Origin: Pandoraea commovens
Lineage (GTDB): Bacteria; Pseudomonadota; Gammaproteobacteria; Burkholderiales; Burkholderiaceae
Direction: 5' to 3'
Assembly: GCF_902459615.1 (NCBI RefSeq)
Contig: NZ_CABPSA010000009.1
Span: forward strand, 1-64,000
Length of the DNA stretch: 64,000 bases
The notes under the pieces are model-generated. The model was not told the DNA's origin. It ran no database searches and worked only from the letters and a program-made list of their open reading frames with translations. Below, one piece after another: positions 8,445-16,840 of the stretch (position 1 is the first letter of the stretch; every line of letters starts with the position of its first letter). The position numbers and the translations under genes were made by a program.

Positions 8445-9587
8445 TTACTGGTTCGGCAGGAACACCCACATCTTGCCGCTCTGACGCATGCGTCCGGCCA
8501 GATCGCCTGCATCGTCGCCCAATCCCCAGAAGAAGTCCGCACGAACGCCACCCTTGATCGCGCTGCCGGTGTCCTGCGCGAACATCAGCCGGTTGATCGG
8601 CGAATTGGCTTGCGGCCCGAACGGCGGACGCGTCGTCGACAGGAACACGGGGCTACCCAGCGGGATCGACGCCGGATCGACGGCAATGGAGCGCTCTGCC
8701 GTCAACGGCACACCCAGCGCGCCGATGGGGCCTTCGATGCCGCCCACGCCGTGGTTCGGCATCTCGCGGAAGAAGACGAAACGCGGGTTCACGTCGAGCA
8801 ACGCATCGACGCGCGACGGGTTAGCGCGCGCCCAGGCGCGAATGCCCTGCATCGTCGCCTGCGCGGCGGTGATCTCGCCGCGATCGATCAGCCAGCGACC
8901 AATCGACTTGTACGGCTGATCGTTGTTGCCGCCGTAACCCACGCGCATGATCGAACCGTCGTCGAGCACGACCTGGCCGGACCCCTGCACTTGCAGGAAG
9001 AACGCCTCGATAGGATCATCGACGTACACCAGCTCGTAACCGCGCAACATGCCGCTGCGCATCAGTTCGGCGCGGGCGGGAAGCGATCCGGCTTTGCGTC
9101 CGGCGGGCCATTTGTAGAGCGGCGTCTGGTAGACCCCGGTGCGCACGCGCGAGCCGTGCAGCAGCGGTTCGTAGTAACCGGTAATCAGGCCCGTCTGCGT
9201 CCCATCGGAGTTCGCGATGCGAAACGGCGTAAAGTACTGCTCAAAGAATTGACGCACGGAGGCCGCGTCGAGATCGTCAAGCTGCTCGGAGGCCCGGCAG
9301 GCCGGTTGCCACTTCGCCTGACGGCTCAGCTTCACGCAGGTTTGGGCCAGCGCAAGACGCGCGCCGATCAGGGAATCGTCCTGCCAGCCGTCGACATCGG
9401 CCCATGTCACGGCCTGCATGCGACCTGCACCGGACGGGGGCGTTGCCACATTCGACGGCGGAACGCCTGGACGCGACGGGGTCGACGGAGGCACACTCGA
9501 ACAACCATAGAGCAATGCGGCAAACGCGGCGAGCGCCAGGCCCCGGCCAGCGCGCCACCGCCCGAACACATTCAGGAAGAGCGTCAT
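8445..9587 (-). CDS. mltA: Membrane-bound lytic murein transglycosylase A
   Basis: Outer-membrane lipoprotein that cleaves the glycan strand of peptidoglycan to 1,6-anhydro products. The 380 residues begin with a signal ending in a lipobox-like LLYGCSS. The body carries MltA and 3D domains: GLITGYYEPLLHGSR, FFLQVQGSG, IAVDPASIPLGSPVFL, and the C-terminal AQDTGSAIKGGVRADFFWG with the catalytic Asp. The start at 9587 is the most sensible Met, but no ribosome site is visible. Its start codon overlaps that of the divergent small membrane protein in the sequence CATG. A longer frame to 9857 has no signal peptide at its N-terminus. Confidence 0.9.
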   Translation of the reverse strand: MTLFLNVFGRWRAGRGLALAAFAALLYGCSSVPPSTPSRPGVPPSNVATPPSGAGRMQAVTWADVDGWQDDSLIGARLALAQTCVKLSRQAKWQPACRASEQLDDLDAASVRQFFEQYFTPFRIANSDGTQTGLITGYYEPLLHGSRVRTGVYQTPLYKWPAGRKAGSLPARAELMRSGMLRGYELVYVDDPIEAFFLQVQGSGQVVLDDGSIMRVGYGGNNDQPYKSIGRWLIDRGEITAAQATMQGIRAWARANPSRVDALLDVNPRFVFFREMPNHGVGGIEGPIGALGVPLTAERSIAVDPASIPLGSPVFLSTTRPPFGPQANSPINRLMFAQDTGSAIKGGVRADFFWGLGDDAGDLAGRMRQSGKMWVFLPNQ

Positions 9588-9819
9588 GAGTAATCTGTTC
9601 GATGAATATCCGGCCTTGCTGGTGTTGCCGGAGGTGTTGCTGGCGATCGTGATCGTCGCCGCTATCGTGATCCTGCGACGCAAGCCGTCGCCCGGACGCA
9701 GAGTTCGCCAGATGCGCGCCACCCGGCCGATGCCGAGCGACACTGTGGACCCCGTGGACCCACGCGACGCGTCCGGCGACCCGCTCAAGAAGGAAGACTG
9801 GTCCGACGACCGTCGCTGA
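9586..9819 (+). CDS. Small membrane protein of unknown function
   Basis: Encodes 77 residues: a short N-terminus (MSNLFDEYPALL), one hydrophobic helix at about 13-30 rich in V, I, L and A, then a basic stop (RRK) and a charged hydrophilic tail. A good ribosome site, AGGAAGAG, lies just before the ATG, which supports translation. It is divergent from mltA and the two ATGs overlap in CATG, so its promoter must lie within the mltA 5' coding region. No family recognised. It could be chance coding antisense to an extended mltA frame, but the SD and topology argue for a gene. Confidence 0.6.
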   Translation: MSNLFDEYPALLVLPEVLLAIVIVAAIVILRRKPSPGRRVRQMRATRPMPSDTVDPVDPRDASGDPLKKEDWSDDRR

Positions 9820-9864
9820 CGCGCCAGTCTGTCGAACCACGCCAACGGTGCGCGCATGCCCGGC

Positions 9865-10239
9865 TCAGTGCAGCGTACGCGGCATGGTCAGCGCGAATTC
9901 CGCGATGGGCGCTTCGAAGCGCGTGCCGTCTTCCGCCACACAGAAATAATCGCCGCGCATGGTGCCCACCGGCGTGGCGACCATCGCCCAGCTCGTGTAC
10001 TCGAACTGTTCACCCGGCTGGAGGAACGGCTGATGGCCAACCACACCCAGCCCGTTCACTTCCTGGACCTTGTTGTCGCCGTCGGTAATCACCCAGTGAC
10101 GCGAAATCAGCTGTGCCGGCACTTCGCCGCTGTTGCGGATGGTGATCGTGTAGGCGAAGGCAAACTGCCGCCGATCCGGTTCCGACTGTTCCGGGAGGTA
10201 CTGCGGACGCACGGTGACGGTAAATTCGTACTGGCTCAT
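9865..10239 (-). CDS. apaG: ApaG protein (Co2+/Mg2+ efflux-associated)
   Basis: Small all-beta protein (DUF525, FBXO3-like fold), 124 residues, the typical length. Family motifs are FAYTITIRNSG, QLISRHWVITDGD, GEQFEYTSWAMVATPVGTMRGDY and the C-terminal FALTMPRTLH. In enterobacteria apaG is linked to apaH and cation resistance, but its molecular role is unclear. ATG at 10239 has AGGAAC upstream. It converges with the small membrane protein gene across 45 bp. Confidence 0.95.
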   Translation of the reverse strand: MSQYEFTVTVRPQYLPEQSEPDRRQFAFAYTITIRNSGEVPAQLISRHWVITDGDNKVQEVNGLGVVGHQPFLQPGEQFEYTSWAMVATPVGTMRGDYFCVAEDGTRFEAPIAEFALTMPRTLH

Positions 10240-10561
10240 CGGGTGTTCCTGTAGCGCATGCGTGCTCTCTGATGTTGTTCTGGTCTGACTCTTATGGGAC
10301 TACGGCGGGTTCCAGCAGCGTGACAGGCGAAAAACATAAATGCTGTCCCGTTTTGCAAGGCATTCTGCGGCAAGTCGTCGCGGGTCGCAACCAGCAAACG
10401 CCCTTCGAATGCCCTTCGAACGCCCACCAAACGCCCCCCCGGAACGTCCGCTCGCCGTATGCCACGGAAAGGCTTTCCGGCCGGGGCCTCCGGCACGCAA
10501 CGGGCAAGCGTCATGTGAAAGCTTTAAAATAGCGCTTTTGACGCCTTCCCCCTGCCCTGCC
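10240..10561. other. 322-bp divergent intergenic region apaG / rpe
   Basis: No gene seen. It has a direct repeat of GCCCTTCGAA (10400-10409 and 10411-10420, period 11) and related AACGCCC words to about 10440. TAAAAT at 10525-10530 is a possible -10 for rpe, but without a good -35. The repeat may be a binding site or simple sequence drift. Confidence 0.4.
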
Positions 10562-11242
10562 ATGACGCAATTCTGTATCGCCCCCAGCATCCTGTCCGCC
10601 GACTTTGCCCGGCTGGGCGAAGAAGTCCGTAACGTCGTGGCGGCGGGCGCCGACTGGATTCACTTCGACGTGATGGACAACCATTACGTTCCCAACCTGA
10701 CGATCGGCCCGATGGTCTGCGAAGCCATTCGCCCGCACGTGGACGTGCCCATCGACGTGCATCTGATGGTGCGCCCGGTCGACCGCATCGTGCCCGACTT
10801 CGCCAAGGCCGGTGCCAATCTGATCACGTTCCACCCGGAAGCCTCGGAACACGTGGACCGCACGCTGAGCCTGATTCGCGATAACGGCTGCAAGGCCGGT
10901 CTCGTCTTCAACCCGGGGACGCCGCTGCATTACCTCGACCACGTGATGGATCGCCTGGACATGGTGCTCATCATGTCGGTCAACCCCGGTTTCGGCGGTC
11001 AGTCGTTCATTCCGGAAGCACTCAACAAGCTGCGCGCCGTGCGTGCCCGTATCGACGCGTACACCGCCGAGACCGGCCGTGAGATCCGTCTCGAAATCGA
11101 CGGCGGCGTGAAGGTCGACAACATCGCCGAAATCGCGGCGGCAGGCGCGGACACGTTCGTCGCCGGTTCGGCCATCTTCGGCAAACCCGACTACAAGGCG
11201 GTAATCGATCAGATGCGCGCCCAACTCGCGAGCGTCGCATGA
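10562..11242 (+). CDS. rpe: Ribulose-phosphate 3-epimerase
   Basis: Interconverts ribulose 5-phosphate and xylulose 5-phosphate (pentose phosphate and Calvin pathways). TIM barrel of 226 residues with family motifs [60 protein letters not shown] and [12 protein letters not shown]; metal ligands and catalytic Asp residues lie in these. The start at 10562 gives the standard N-terminus; the ribosome site is weak. It overlaps gph by 4 nt, so the two are translationally coupled, as is common in Burkholderiales upstream of trpE. Confidence 0.96.
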   Translation: MTQFCIAPSILSADFARLGEEVRNVVAAGADWIHFDVMDNHYVPNLTIGPMVCEAIRPHVDVPIDVHLMVRPVDRIVPDFAKAGANLITFHPEASEHVDRTLSLIRDNGCKAGLVFNPGTPLHYLDHVMDRLDMVLIMSVNPGFGGQSFIPEALNKLRAVRARIDAYTAETGREIRLEIDGGVKVDNIAEIAAAGADTFVAGSAIFGKPDYKAVIDQMRAQLASVA

Positions 11243-11955
11243 TCCAGAATCCGCATCTTCAGCTGGACGGCATCCGCGCGGTGCTGATCGACCTCGACGG
11301 CACGCTCGTCGACACCGCAGGCGACTTCGGTGTCGCACTGAACGCCATGCTCGCCGACCTCGGCGCCGAACCGGTGCCGGTCGAGCGACTGATGACGTTC
11401 GTAGGCAAGGGCACGGCCAACCTCGTGCGCAAGACGCTTGCCGTACGTTTTCCCGAGTCGGACATCGACGCGCTGTTCGACCGTGCGCAAGACAAGTACG
11501 AAGCCGTCTACACGTCGATCAACGGCGAGAACACGGTGCTCTATCCCGAAGTGCGCGAAGGGCTGGCCGCGTTGCGCGAAGCCGGTCTGCCGGTGGCCTG
11601 CATCACGAACAAGCAGCATCGTTTCGCGGTCGACCTGCTCGCACACTACGGCCTGAGCGATCAGTTCGACCTCGTGTACGGTGGCGACTCGTGGCCCAAG
11701 CGCAAGCCGGACCCGATGCCGCTCGTCAAAGCGTGTGAAGCGTTCGGTGTCGCACCCGCACAAACGGTGCTCGTCGGCGACTCCGGTAACGACGCGCAGG
11801 CCGCGCGCGCTGCGGGCTGCCGCTCGCTCACGGTGCCGTACGGCTACAACCATGGCGAATCTATACAAACGATCGACACGGATGGTATAGTCGCCTCAAT
11901 TCTGGGCGCTGCCCGGGCGATTCTGCCCAAAGCGACGTCCGCACTGGCGAACTGA
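11239..11955 (+). CDS. gph: Phosphoglycolate phosphatase
   Basis: HAD hydrolase that removes 2-phosphoglycolate, 238 residues. HAD motif I is [16 protein letters not shown] (nucleophile Asp at about 18), motif II CITNK, motif III around KRKPDPMPL, motif [19 protein letters not shown]. The start overlaps the rpe stop (ATGA). The 3' end contains TATAGT (11886-11891), a possible -10, before the trpE leader. Other HAD phosphatases look similar, but the rpe-gph-trpE context is characteristic. Confidence 0.92.
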   Translation: MIQNPHLQLDGIRAVLIDLDGTLVDTAGDFGVALNAMLADLGAEPVPVERLMTFVGKGTANLVRKTLAVRFPESDIDALFDRAQDKYEAVYTSINGENTVLYPEVREGLAALREAGLPVACITNKQHRFAVDLLAHYGLSDQFDLVYGGDSWPKRKPDPMPLVKACEAFGVAPAQTVLVGDSGNDAQAARAAGCRSLTVPYGYNHGESIQTIDTDGIVASILGAARAILPKATSALAN

Positions 11956-12015
11956 ATTCGTCATCTTCCACACTGCATTCAAGCAATGTTCCTGAACAAG
12001 AAACGGAGTCTTAGC

Positions 12016-12060
12016 GTGATCGACCGGGGGGCCTGGCCCTGGCGACGCTGGTCCTGCTGA
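12016..12060 (+). CDS. trpL: trpE leader peptide (Trp-rich attenuator peptide)
   Basis: A 14-residue frame starting with GTG reads M-I-D-R-G-A-W-P-W-R-R-W-S-C and ends in TGA. Three of its 14 codons are Trp (residues 7, 9 and 12). GGAG lies at 12005-12008, 7 nt before GTG. The peptide sits in the 420-bp space between gph and trpE and is followed by stacked hairpins, as expected for ribosome-mediated attenuation: stalling at scarce Trp codons would favour read-through into trpE. It was recognised from codon content and position, not from a database match. Confidence 0.8.
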   Translation: MIDRGAWPWRRWSC

Positions 12061-12120
12061 ACCCTTCCCAAAGGGGTGGCCGGGACCGCCGAAGTTCGTC
12101 TTCGGCAACCCGTTTCTTGC
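12050..12120 (+). promoter_or_regulatory. Candidate trpE attenuator structures
   Basis: GGTCC (12050-12054, overlapping the third Trp codon) can pair with GGACC (12083-12087), enclosing the small stem CCCTT/AAGGG (12062-12066 with 12071-12075). Immediately after is a 7-bp stem GCCGAAG/CTTCGGC (12088-12094 with 12100-12106), then AACCCGTTTCTT, a weak T-rich tail. These could be the pause hairpin and terminator of the leader. The antiterminator pairing was not resolved. The rest of the spacer (12121-12375) holds no recognised gene. Confidence 0.6.
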
Positions 12121-12375
12121 ATCGTTGTTGTTCCCAAGAAGTCATCAATCGGCGCGCCGTCCCGTACGGCGTGCGGATTCGTCGAGACGCATCGTTTCCT
12201 CAGCTTTCGTCGAACCTTCGTTGTCGCATCGTCGACGCGCGCGGGTTCGCTGCGGATCGGTACGCCGCGACGTGGGTCAGCACATCCCACCCCGACACGA
12301 CTCAGGTATTCTCAACGCCAATCCACGCCGATTCTGCGGGACCGCCCGCCGGCAAACTTGCAGGCAGAGTGCAAC

Positions 12376-13881
12376 ATGACCGAACTCGAATTCAAATCGC
12401 TGGCCAATCAGGGCTTCAACCGCATCCCGCTGATCGCAGAAGCCTTTGCCGATCTCGACACCCCGCTGTCGCTTTATCTCAAGCTGGCGTTGGGGGACCG
12501 GCGCGGGGCGAACACTTTCCTGCTGGAGTCAGTCGTCGGGGGCGAGCGCTTCGGCCGCTACTCCTTCATCGGCCTGTCCGCCCATACGCTGCTGCGCAGC
12601 TTCGGCCCGAAGACCGAGGTCGTGCGCGACGGTGCCGTCGTCGAGACGCATGAGGGCGACCCGCTCGAATTCATCACCCAGTTTCAGGCGCGCTTCAAAG
12701 TGGCGCTGCGCCCGGGCATGCCGCGTTTCTGCGGTGGCCTCGCCGGTTACTTCGGCTATGACGCCGTGCGCTACATCGAGAAGAAGCTCGCGCACACCGC
12801 GCCGCGCGACGACCTGAATCTGCCGGACATCCAGTTGCTGCTCACCGAAGAACTCGCCGTGATCGACAACCTGACCGGCAAGCTCTACCTCATCATCTAC
12901 GCCGACCCCACGCAGCCGGAAGCCTATTCGAAAGCACGCCTGCGTCTGCGCGAGCTGCGCGCGCGCCTGAAAGCGCCGGTCGACGCCCCCGTCACGTCCG
13001 GCAGCGTGCGCACCGAGACCTTCCGCGAATTCGCCAAGCCGGACTATCTGGCCGCCGTCGCCAAGGCGAAGGAAGCCATCGCCGCCGGTGAACTGATGCA
13101 GGTGCAGGTCGGCCAGCGCCTCATCAAGCCGTACCGCGACGCCCCGCTCTCGCTTTACCGTGCGCTGCGCTCGCTCAACCCGTCACCGTACATGTACTTT
13201 TACAACTTCGGCGACTTCCAGGTCGTGGGCGCATCGCCGGAGATTCTGGTGCGTCAGGAACGTCGTCAGACGCCCGACGGCGAACACGAGATCGTGACGA
13301 TTCGTCCGCTCGCGGGTACGCGTCCGCGCGGCGCGACGCCCGAGCGCGACGCCGAACTGGCGAAGGAATTGCTTGGTGATCCGAAGGAAATCGCCGAACA
13401 CGTGATGCTGATCGATCTGGCCCGCAACGACGTGGGCCGCATCGCGCAGACCGGCACCGTCGAAGTCACCGACAAGATGGTCATCGAGAAGTACTCGCAC
13501 GTGCAGCACATCGTGAGTTCGGTGGAAGGTCGTCTGCAACCGGGCCTGTCGAATATCGACGTGCTGCGCGCCACCTTCCCGGCTGGCACGCTCACCGGCG
13601 CACCGAAGGTGCGTGCAATGGAACTGATCGACGAACTCGAACCGGTCAAGCGCGGCCTCTACGGCGGCGCGGTAGGTTATCTGTCGTTCGGCGGCGAGAT
13701 GGACGTCGCCATCGCGATTCGCACCGGCGTGGTGAAGGACGGCAATCTGTACGTACAGGCCGCCGCTGGCATCGTAGCCGACTCGGTGCCCGAATCGGAA
13801 TGGCAAGAAACGGAGAACAAGGCGCGCGCCGTGCTGCGCGCGGCCGAACAGGTGCAGGACGGACTCGACGCAGAGTACTGA
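12376..13881 (+). CDS. trpE: Anthranilate synthase component I
   Basis: Chorismate-using subunit that makes anthranilate with ammonia supplied by TrpG. The 501 residues are a normal length. The feedback-site N-terminus (FLLESVVGGERFGRYSFIG) is intact. The chorismate-binding C-domain has QVQVGQRL, SPYMYFYNFGDFQVVGASPEILVR, the RPLAGTRPRG loop, HVMLIDLARNDVGR, FPAGTLTGAPKVRAME and QAAAGIVADSVPESE. The start at 12376 follows AGAGTGCAAC. A strong terminator comes 100 bp later, so trpE is its own transcription unit, cut off from trpGDC, which lie 15.8 kb away. Confidence 0.97.
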   Translation: MTELEFKSLANQGFNRIPLIAEAFADLDTPLSLYLKLALGDRRGANTFLLESVVGGERFGRYSFIGLSAHTLLRSFGPKTEVVRDGAVVETHEGDPLEFITQFQARFKVALRPGMPRFCGGLAGYFGYDAVRYIEKKLAHTAPRDDLNLPDIQLLLTEELAVIDNLTGKLYLIIYADPTQPEAYSKARLRLRELRARLKAPVDAPVTSGSVRTETFREFAKPDYLAAVAKAKEAIAAGELMQVQVGQRLIKPYRDAPLSLYRALRSLNPSPYMYFYNFGDFQVVGASPEILVRQERRQTPDGEHEIVTIRPLAGTRPRGATPERDAELAKELLGDPKEIAEHVMLIDLARNDVGRIAQTGTVEVTDKMVIEKYSHVQHIVSSVEGRLQPGLSNIDVLRATFPAGTLTGAPKVRAMELIDELEPVKRGLYGGAVGYLSFGGEMDVAIAIRTGVVKDGNLYVQAAAGIVADSVPESEWQETENKARAVLRAAEQVQDGLDAEY

Positions 13882-13977
13882 TCCCCACATCCTCACACCG
13901 CTGCACCAATGTGAAGCGCATTGCCGTTTAAAACGCAACACGCTTCCCTACATTGCATGTCGGTGACGCTTCACCCG

Positions 13978-14021
13978 GAAAGGCCTCGAATCGATGCTCT
14001 AGTCGATTCGGGGCCTTTCTT
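13978..14021. terminator. Strong Rho-independent terminator after trpE
   Basis: AAAGGCC-T-CGAATCGA pairs with TCGATTCG-G-GGCCTTT around TGCTCTAG, and is followed by CTTG. The long near-perfect stem isolates trpE from the efflux genes downstream. Confidence 0.93.
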
Positions 14022-14120
14022 GATTTAGCACAACCGTTCGCTTTTTTCGACCGCTTTGGTATACGCCGATTGACGTCACCCACGATATAGTTAGGTGTCC
14101 GTCGGGAGGTCGAAGCTTCT

Positions 14121-15737
14121 ATGGCGAAACCATGCAATCCACGTATGCGTTCCGACATCGCGAATACCCCAGCGATGTTCCCAACGTCCGTCAGAACTAG
14201 TCGGCCCAATAGACTCATTGGGCCCAGGTTCCTCATATCGATGACGGCTGCGCTTGCCGCTGCCGTGCTCAGCGGCTGTATCTCGATGGCGCCCACTTAC
14301 GAGCGCCCCGCCGCCCCTGTCGCCAATGTGTGGACGCCGGACGTCAGCGCCTCACCCGCCACGGCAACGGCGCAGCCCGCGTCTGCGCTCGACTGGCGCG
14401 AGTACTTCGCCGATCCGCAGCTACGCAGCCTCATCGACACCGCCCTCGCGAACAATCGCGATCTGCGCGTCGCGCTAGCGCGCGTGGAACAAGCGCGCGC
14501 GGTGTACGGCATTCAACGCGCCGATCTATTTCCTTCCGCAGGCATCGGCGCGAGTGGCACACGGCAACGTCTGCCCGGCGACCTGAGTCTCACCGGCAAT
14601 CCCTACATCAGCAGCCAGTATCAGGTCGGCCTCGGCCTGTCGACATGGGAGCTGGACTTCTGGGGCCGCATCCGCAATCTGAAAGACGCAGCGCTCGACG
14701 ACTATCTCGCGTCCGACGCCTCGCGTCGCGCGCTCGAACTCAGCCTGATCTCGCAAGTTGCGCAGACGTGGCTGAGTCTGCGCGAATTCGACGAACGCAT
14801 CGCGCTTGCGCAGCAAACGGTCGACAGCCGAGCCGAGTCGCTGCGCATCTTCACGCGACGCGAGCAAGTCGGCTCGACGTCGAAGCTCGATCTCACGGAA
14901 GTCACCACGCTCTGGCAACAAGCGCGGGCACTCGTCACGCAACTCGAACAGCAACGCGCGGTGCAGGCGCACGCGTTGCAAGTGCTTGTCGGCGTGCCCA
15001 TCGACACGTCGCCGCAAGCGCTCGATCGCACGGTCGACGATGCCAATCTGATGCGCGACCTCGAGCCCGGCTTACCGTCGTCGTTGCTGGAGGATCGTCC
15101 GGACATCATCGCGGCCGAGTATCAACTGCGCGCAGCGCATGCCAACATCGGCGCAGCCCGCGCCGCGTTCTTCCCGCAAATCACGCTGACGGGCTCCGTC
15201 GGCACGGCAAGCAGCGCACTCGACGGCCTGTTCAAAGCTGGCAGCGCCGCGTGGACCTTCACGCCGAGCATCAACATTCCGATCTTCCAGGGCGGACGTC
15301 TCGTCAACAATCTCGATCTGGCCGAAGCGCGTCGCGTGGAGTCGGTGGCGAATTACGAGAAGACGATTCAGGGCGCATTTCGCGACGTCGCCGATGCGTT
15401 GAGCGCACGCCGCTGGCTCGCCGAGCAGGTGACGATCCTGCAAGCGACGCAGGACGCGCAGGCGGAACGCGCGCGTCTCGCCAAGCTGCGTTACGACCAC
15501 GGCGCCGCGGCCTTCCTCGAAGTCCTCGACGCCCAACGCGATCTCCTCGCCATCGAACAAACCACAGTGCAGACGAGACGCGCGCTGCTCTCCGCACGCG
15601 TCTCGCTCTACACGGCGCTCGGCGGTGGCAGCCGACTCATGCCTGCGGCCGACACACCCTCGGGACTGTTCGGACAAACGCCCCGCGTCATCGAGCCATC
15701 GCCGGGCACGGCGAACACCGCGCCGACCGTCCAATAA
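14121..15737 (+). CDS. Outer membrane efflux lipoprotein (NodT/OprM family)
   Basis: TolC-type outer membrane factor, 538 residues, forming the exit duct of a tripartite pump. A lipobox-like LSGCISMAP gives acceptor Cys53. The sequence then has [38 protein letters not shown], the tandem coiled-coil/barrel repeats with [18 protein letters not shown], and a second repeat with [32 protein letters not shown] abbreviated here by its markers RPDI and FFPQI. GGGAGG lies 11 nt before ATG 14121; the signal region would be unusually long (52 residues), so a later start is possible. It is first in a four-gene ABC efflux operon. Confidence 0.9.
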   Translation: MAKPCNPRMRSDIANTPAMFPTSVRTSRPNRLIGPRFLISMTAALAAAVLSGCISMAPTYERPAAPVANVWTPDVSASPATATAQPASALDWREYFADPQLRSLIDTALANNRDLRVALARVEQARAVYGIQRADLFPSAGIGASGTRQRLPGDLSLTGNPYISSQYQVGLGLSTWELDFWGRIRNLKDAALDDYLASDASRRALELSLISQVAQTWLSLREFDERIALAQQTVDSRAESLRIFTRREQVGSTSKLDLTEVTTLWQQARALVTQLEQQRAVQAHALQVLVGVPIDTSPQALDRTVDDANLMRDLEPGLPSSLLEDRPDIIAAEYQLRAAHANIGAARAAFFPQITLTGSVGTASSALDGLFKAGSAAWTFTPSINIPIFQGGRLVNNLDLAEARRVESVANYEKTIQGAFRDVADALSARRWLAEQVTILQATQDAQAERARLAKLRYDHGAAAFLEVLDAQRDLLAIEQTTVQTRRALLSARVSLYTALGGGSRLMPAADTPSGLFGQTPRVIEPSPGTANTAPTVQ

Positions 15738-15756
15738 TTTGAAGAGGTCACAGAAC

Positions 15757-16830
15757 ATGGCACTTCCCAACGCCAAGAAACTCGTTCCAGCCCTGATCGT
15801 GCTCGTCGTGATCGGGCTGGGATGGTACGGATGGAAGACCTACAGCCACACCGGCCCGGGCGACGGTTTCGCCAGCGGCAACGGGCGCATCGAAGCCACC
15901 GAAGTCGATATCGCGACGAAAATGGCCGGACGCGTCGAAGCCATCTACGTGCGCGAAGGCGACTTCGTGAAAGCGGGGCAAGTCCTAGCCAAGATGCAGA
16001 TCGACACGCTCAACGCCCAGCGTGACGAAGCCCGCGCGCAGTATCAGCAGGCTGTGACCAACGTCGCCGCGATTCAGGCGCAGGCTGCGGCACGTCTGTC
16101 GGACAAGGCGACGGCCGAAGCCAACGTGGCCGCGCGCGAAGCCGAACTCGATGCGGCACAACGCCGTCTCTCGCGCTCGGAAACGCTCTCGAAGGAAGGC
16201 GCATCGTCGGTGCAGGAACTCGACGACGACCGCGCACGTGTGCGAAGCACCCGCGCCGCCGTCACTGCGGCCAAAGCGCAGGTTGCCGCCGCGCAATCGG
16301 CCGTGGAAGCAGCTAACGCGCAAGTCACCGGATCGAAATCGACGGTCGAAGCCGCGAAGGCCACCATCAGCCGGATCGAAGCCGACATCACCGACAGCGA
16401 ACTCAAGGCACCGCGCGACGGGCGTGTGCAGTATCGCGTCGCGCAGCCGGGCGAAGTGCTCGCGGCGGGCGGCAAAGTCCTCAACCTCGTCGACCTGTCG
16501 GATGTATACATGACGTTCTTCCTGCCCGAAGCCGTCGCGGGACGCCTCGCGATGGGCGCCGAAGCCCGCATCGTGCTCGACGCCGCACCGCAGTTCGTCA
16601 TTCCCGCCAGTATCTCGTTCGTCTCCAGCACGGCACAGTTCACGCCGAAGACGGTGGAGACCGAAAGCGAGCGTCAGAAGTTGATGTTCCGCGTGCGCGC
16701 ACAGATCGCGCCCGAACTGCTGCAACAACATCTGAAGCTCGTGAAGACCGGCCTGCCCGGCGTGGCATGGGTGAAGACCGACAGCAAGGCAGAGTGGCCG
16801 GCCCAGTTGCAGACCAAGCTGCCGCAGTGA
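15757..16830 (+). CDS. HlyD-family membrane fusion protein (YhiI-like)
   Basis: Periplasmic adaptor, 357 residues, linking the inner-membrane ABC pump to the outer membrane factor. One N-terminal membrane helix ([17 protein letters not shown]) is followed by the biotinyl-lipoyl half ([23 protein letters not shown]), a long Ala/Glu-rich coiled-coil hairpin at about 85-215, the second lipoyl half ([20 protein letters not shown]), then a beta-barrel. GAAGAGG precedes the ATG. It lies 19 bp after the outer membrane gene and 10 bp before the RbbA-like gene, so clearly one operon. Confidence 0.92.
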   Translation: MALPNAKKLVPALIVLVVIGLGWYGWKTYSHTGPGDGFASGNGRIEATEVDIATKMAGRVEAIYVREGDFVKAGQVLAKMQIDTLNAQRDEARAQYQQAVTNVAAIQAQAAARLSDKATAEANVAAREAELDAAQRRLSRSETLSKEGASSVQELDDDRARVRSTRAAVTAAKAQVAAAQSAVEAANAQVTGSKSTVEAAKATISRIEADITDSELKAPRDGRVQYRVAQPGEVLAAGGKVLNLVDLSDVYMTFFLPEAVAGRLAMGAEARIVLDAAPQFVIPASISFVSSTAQFTPKTVETESERQKLMFRVRAQIAPELLQQHLKLVKTGLPGVAWVKTDSKAEWPAQLQTKLPQ

Positions 16831-16840
16831 GCCGCGCGTC

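Noticed and set aside
14070-14091. TTGACG ... TATAGT promoter upstream of the outer membrane efflux gene
   Set aside because: Only 10 bp separate the two boxes, too short for a sigma-70 promoter; TGACGTCA there is a palindrome but has no other support.
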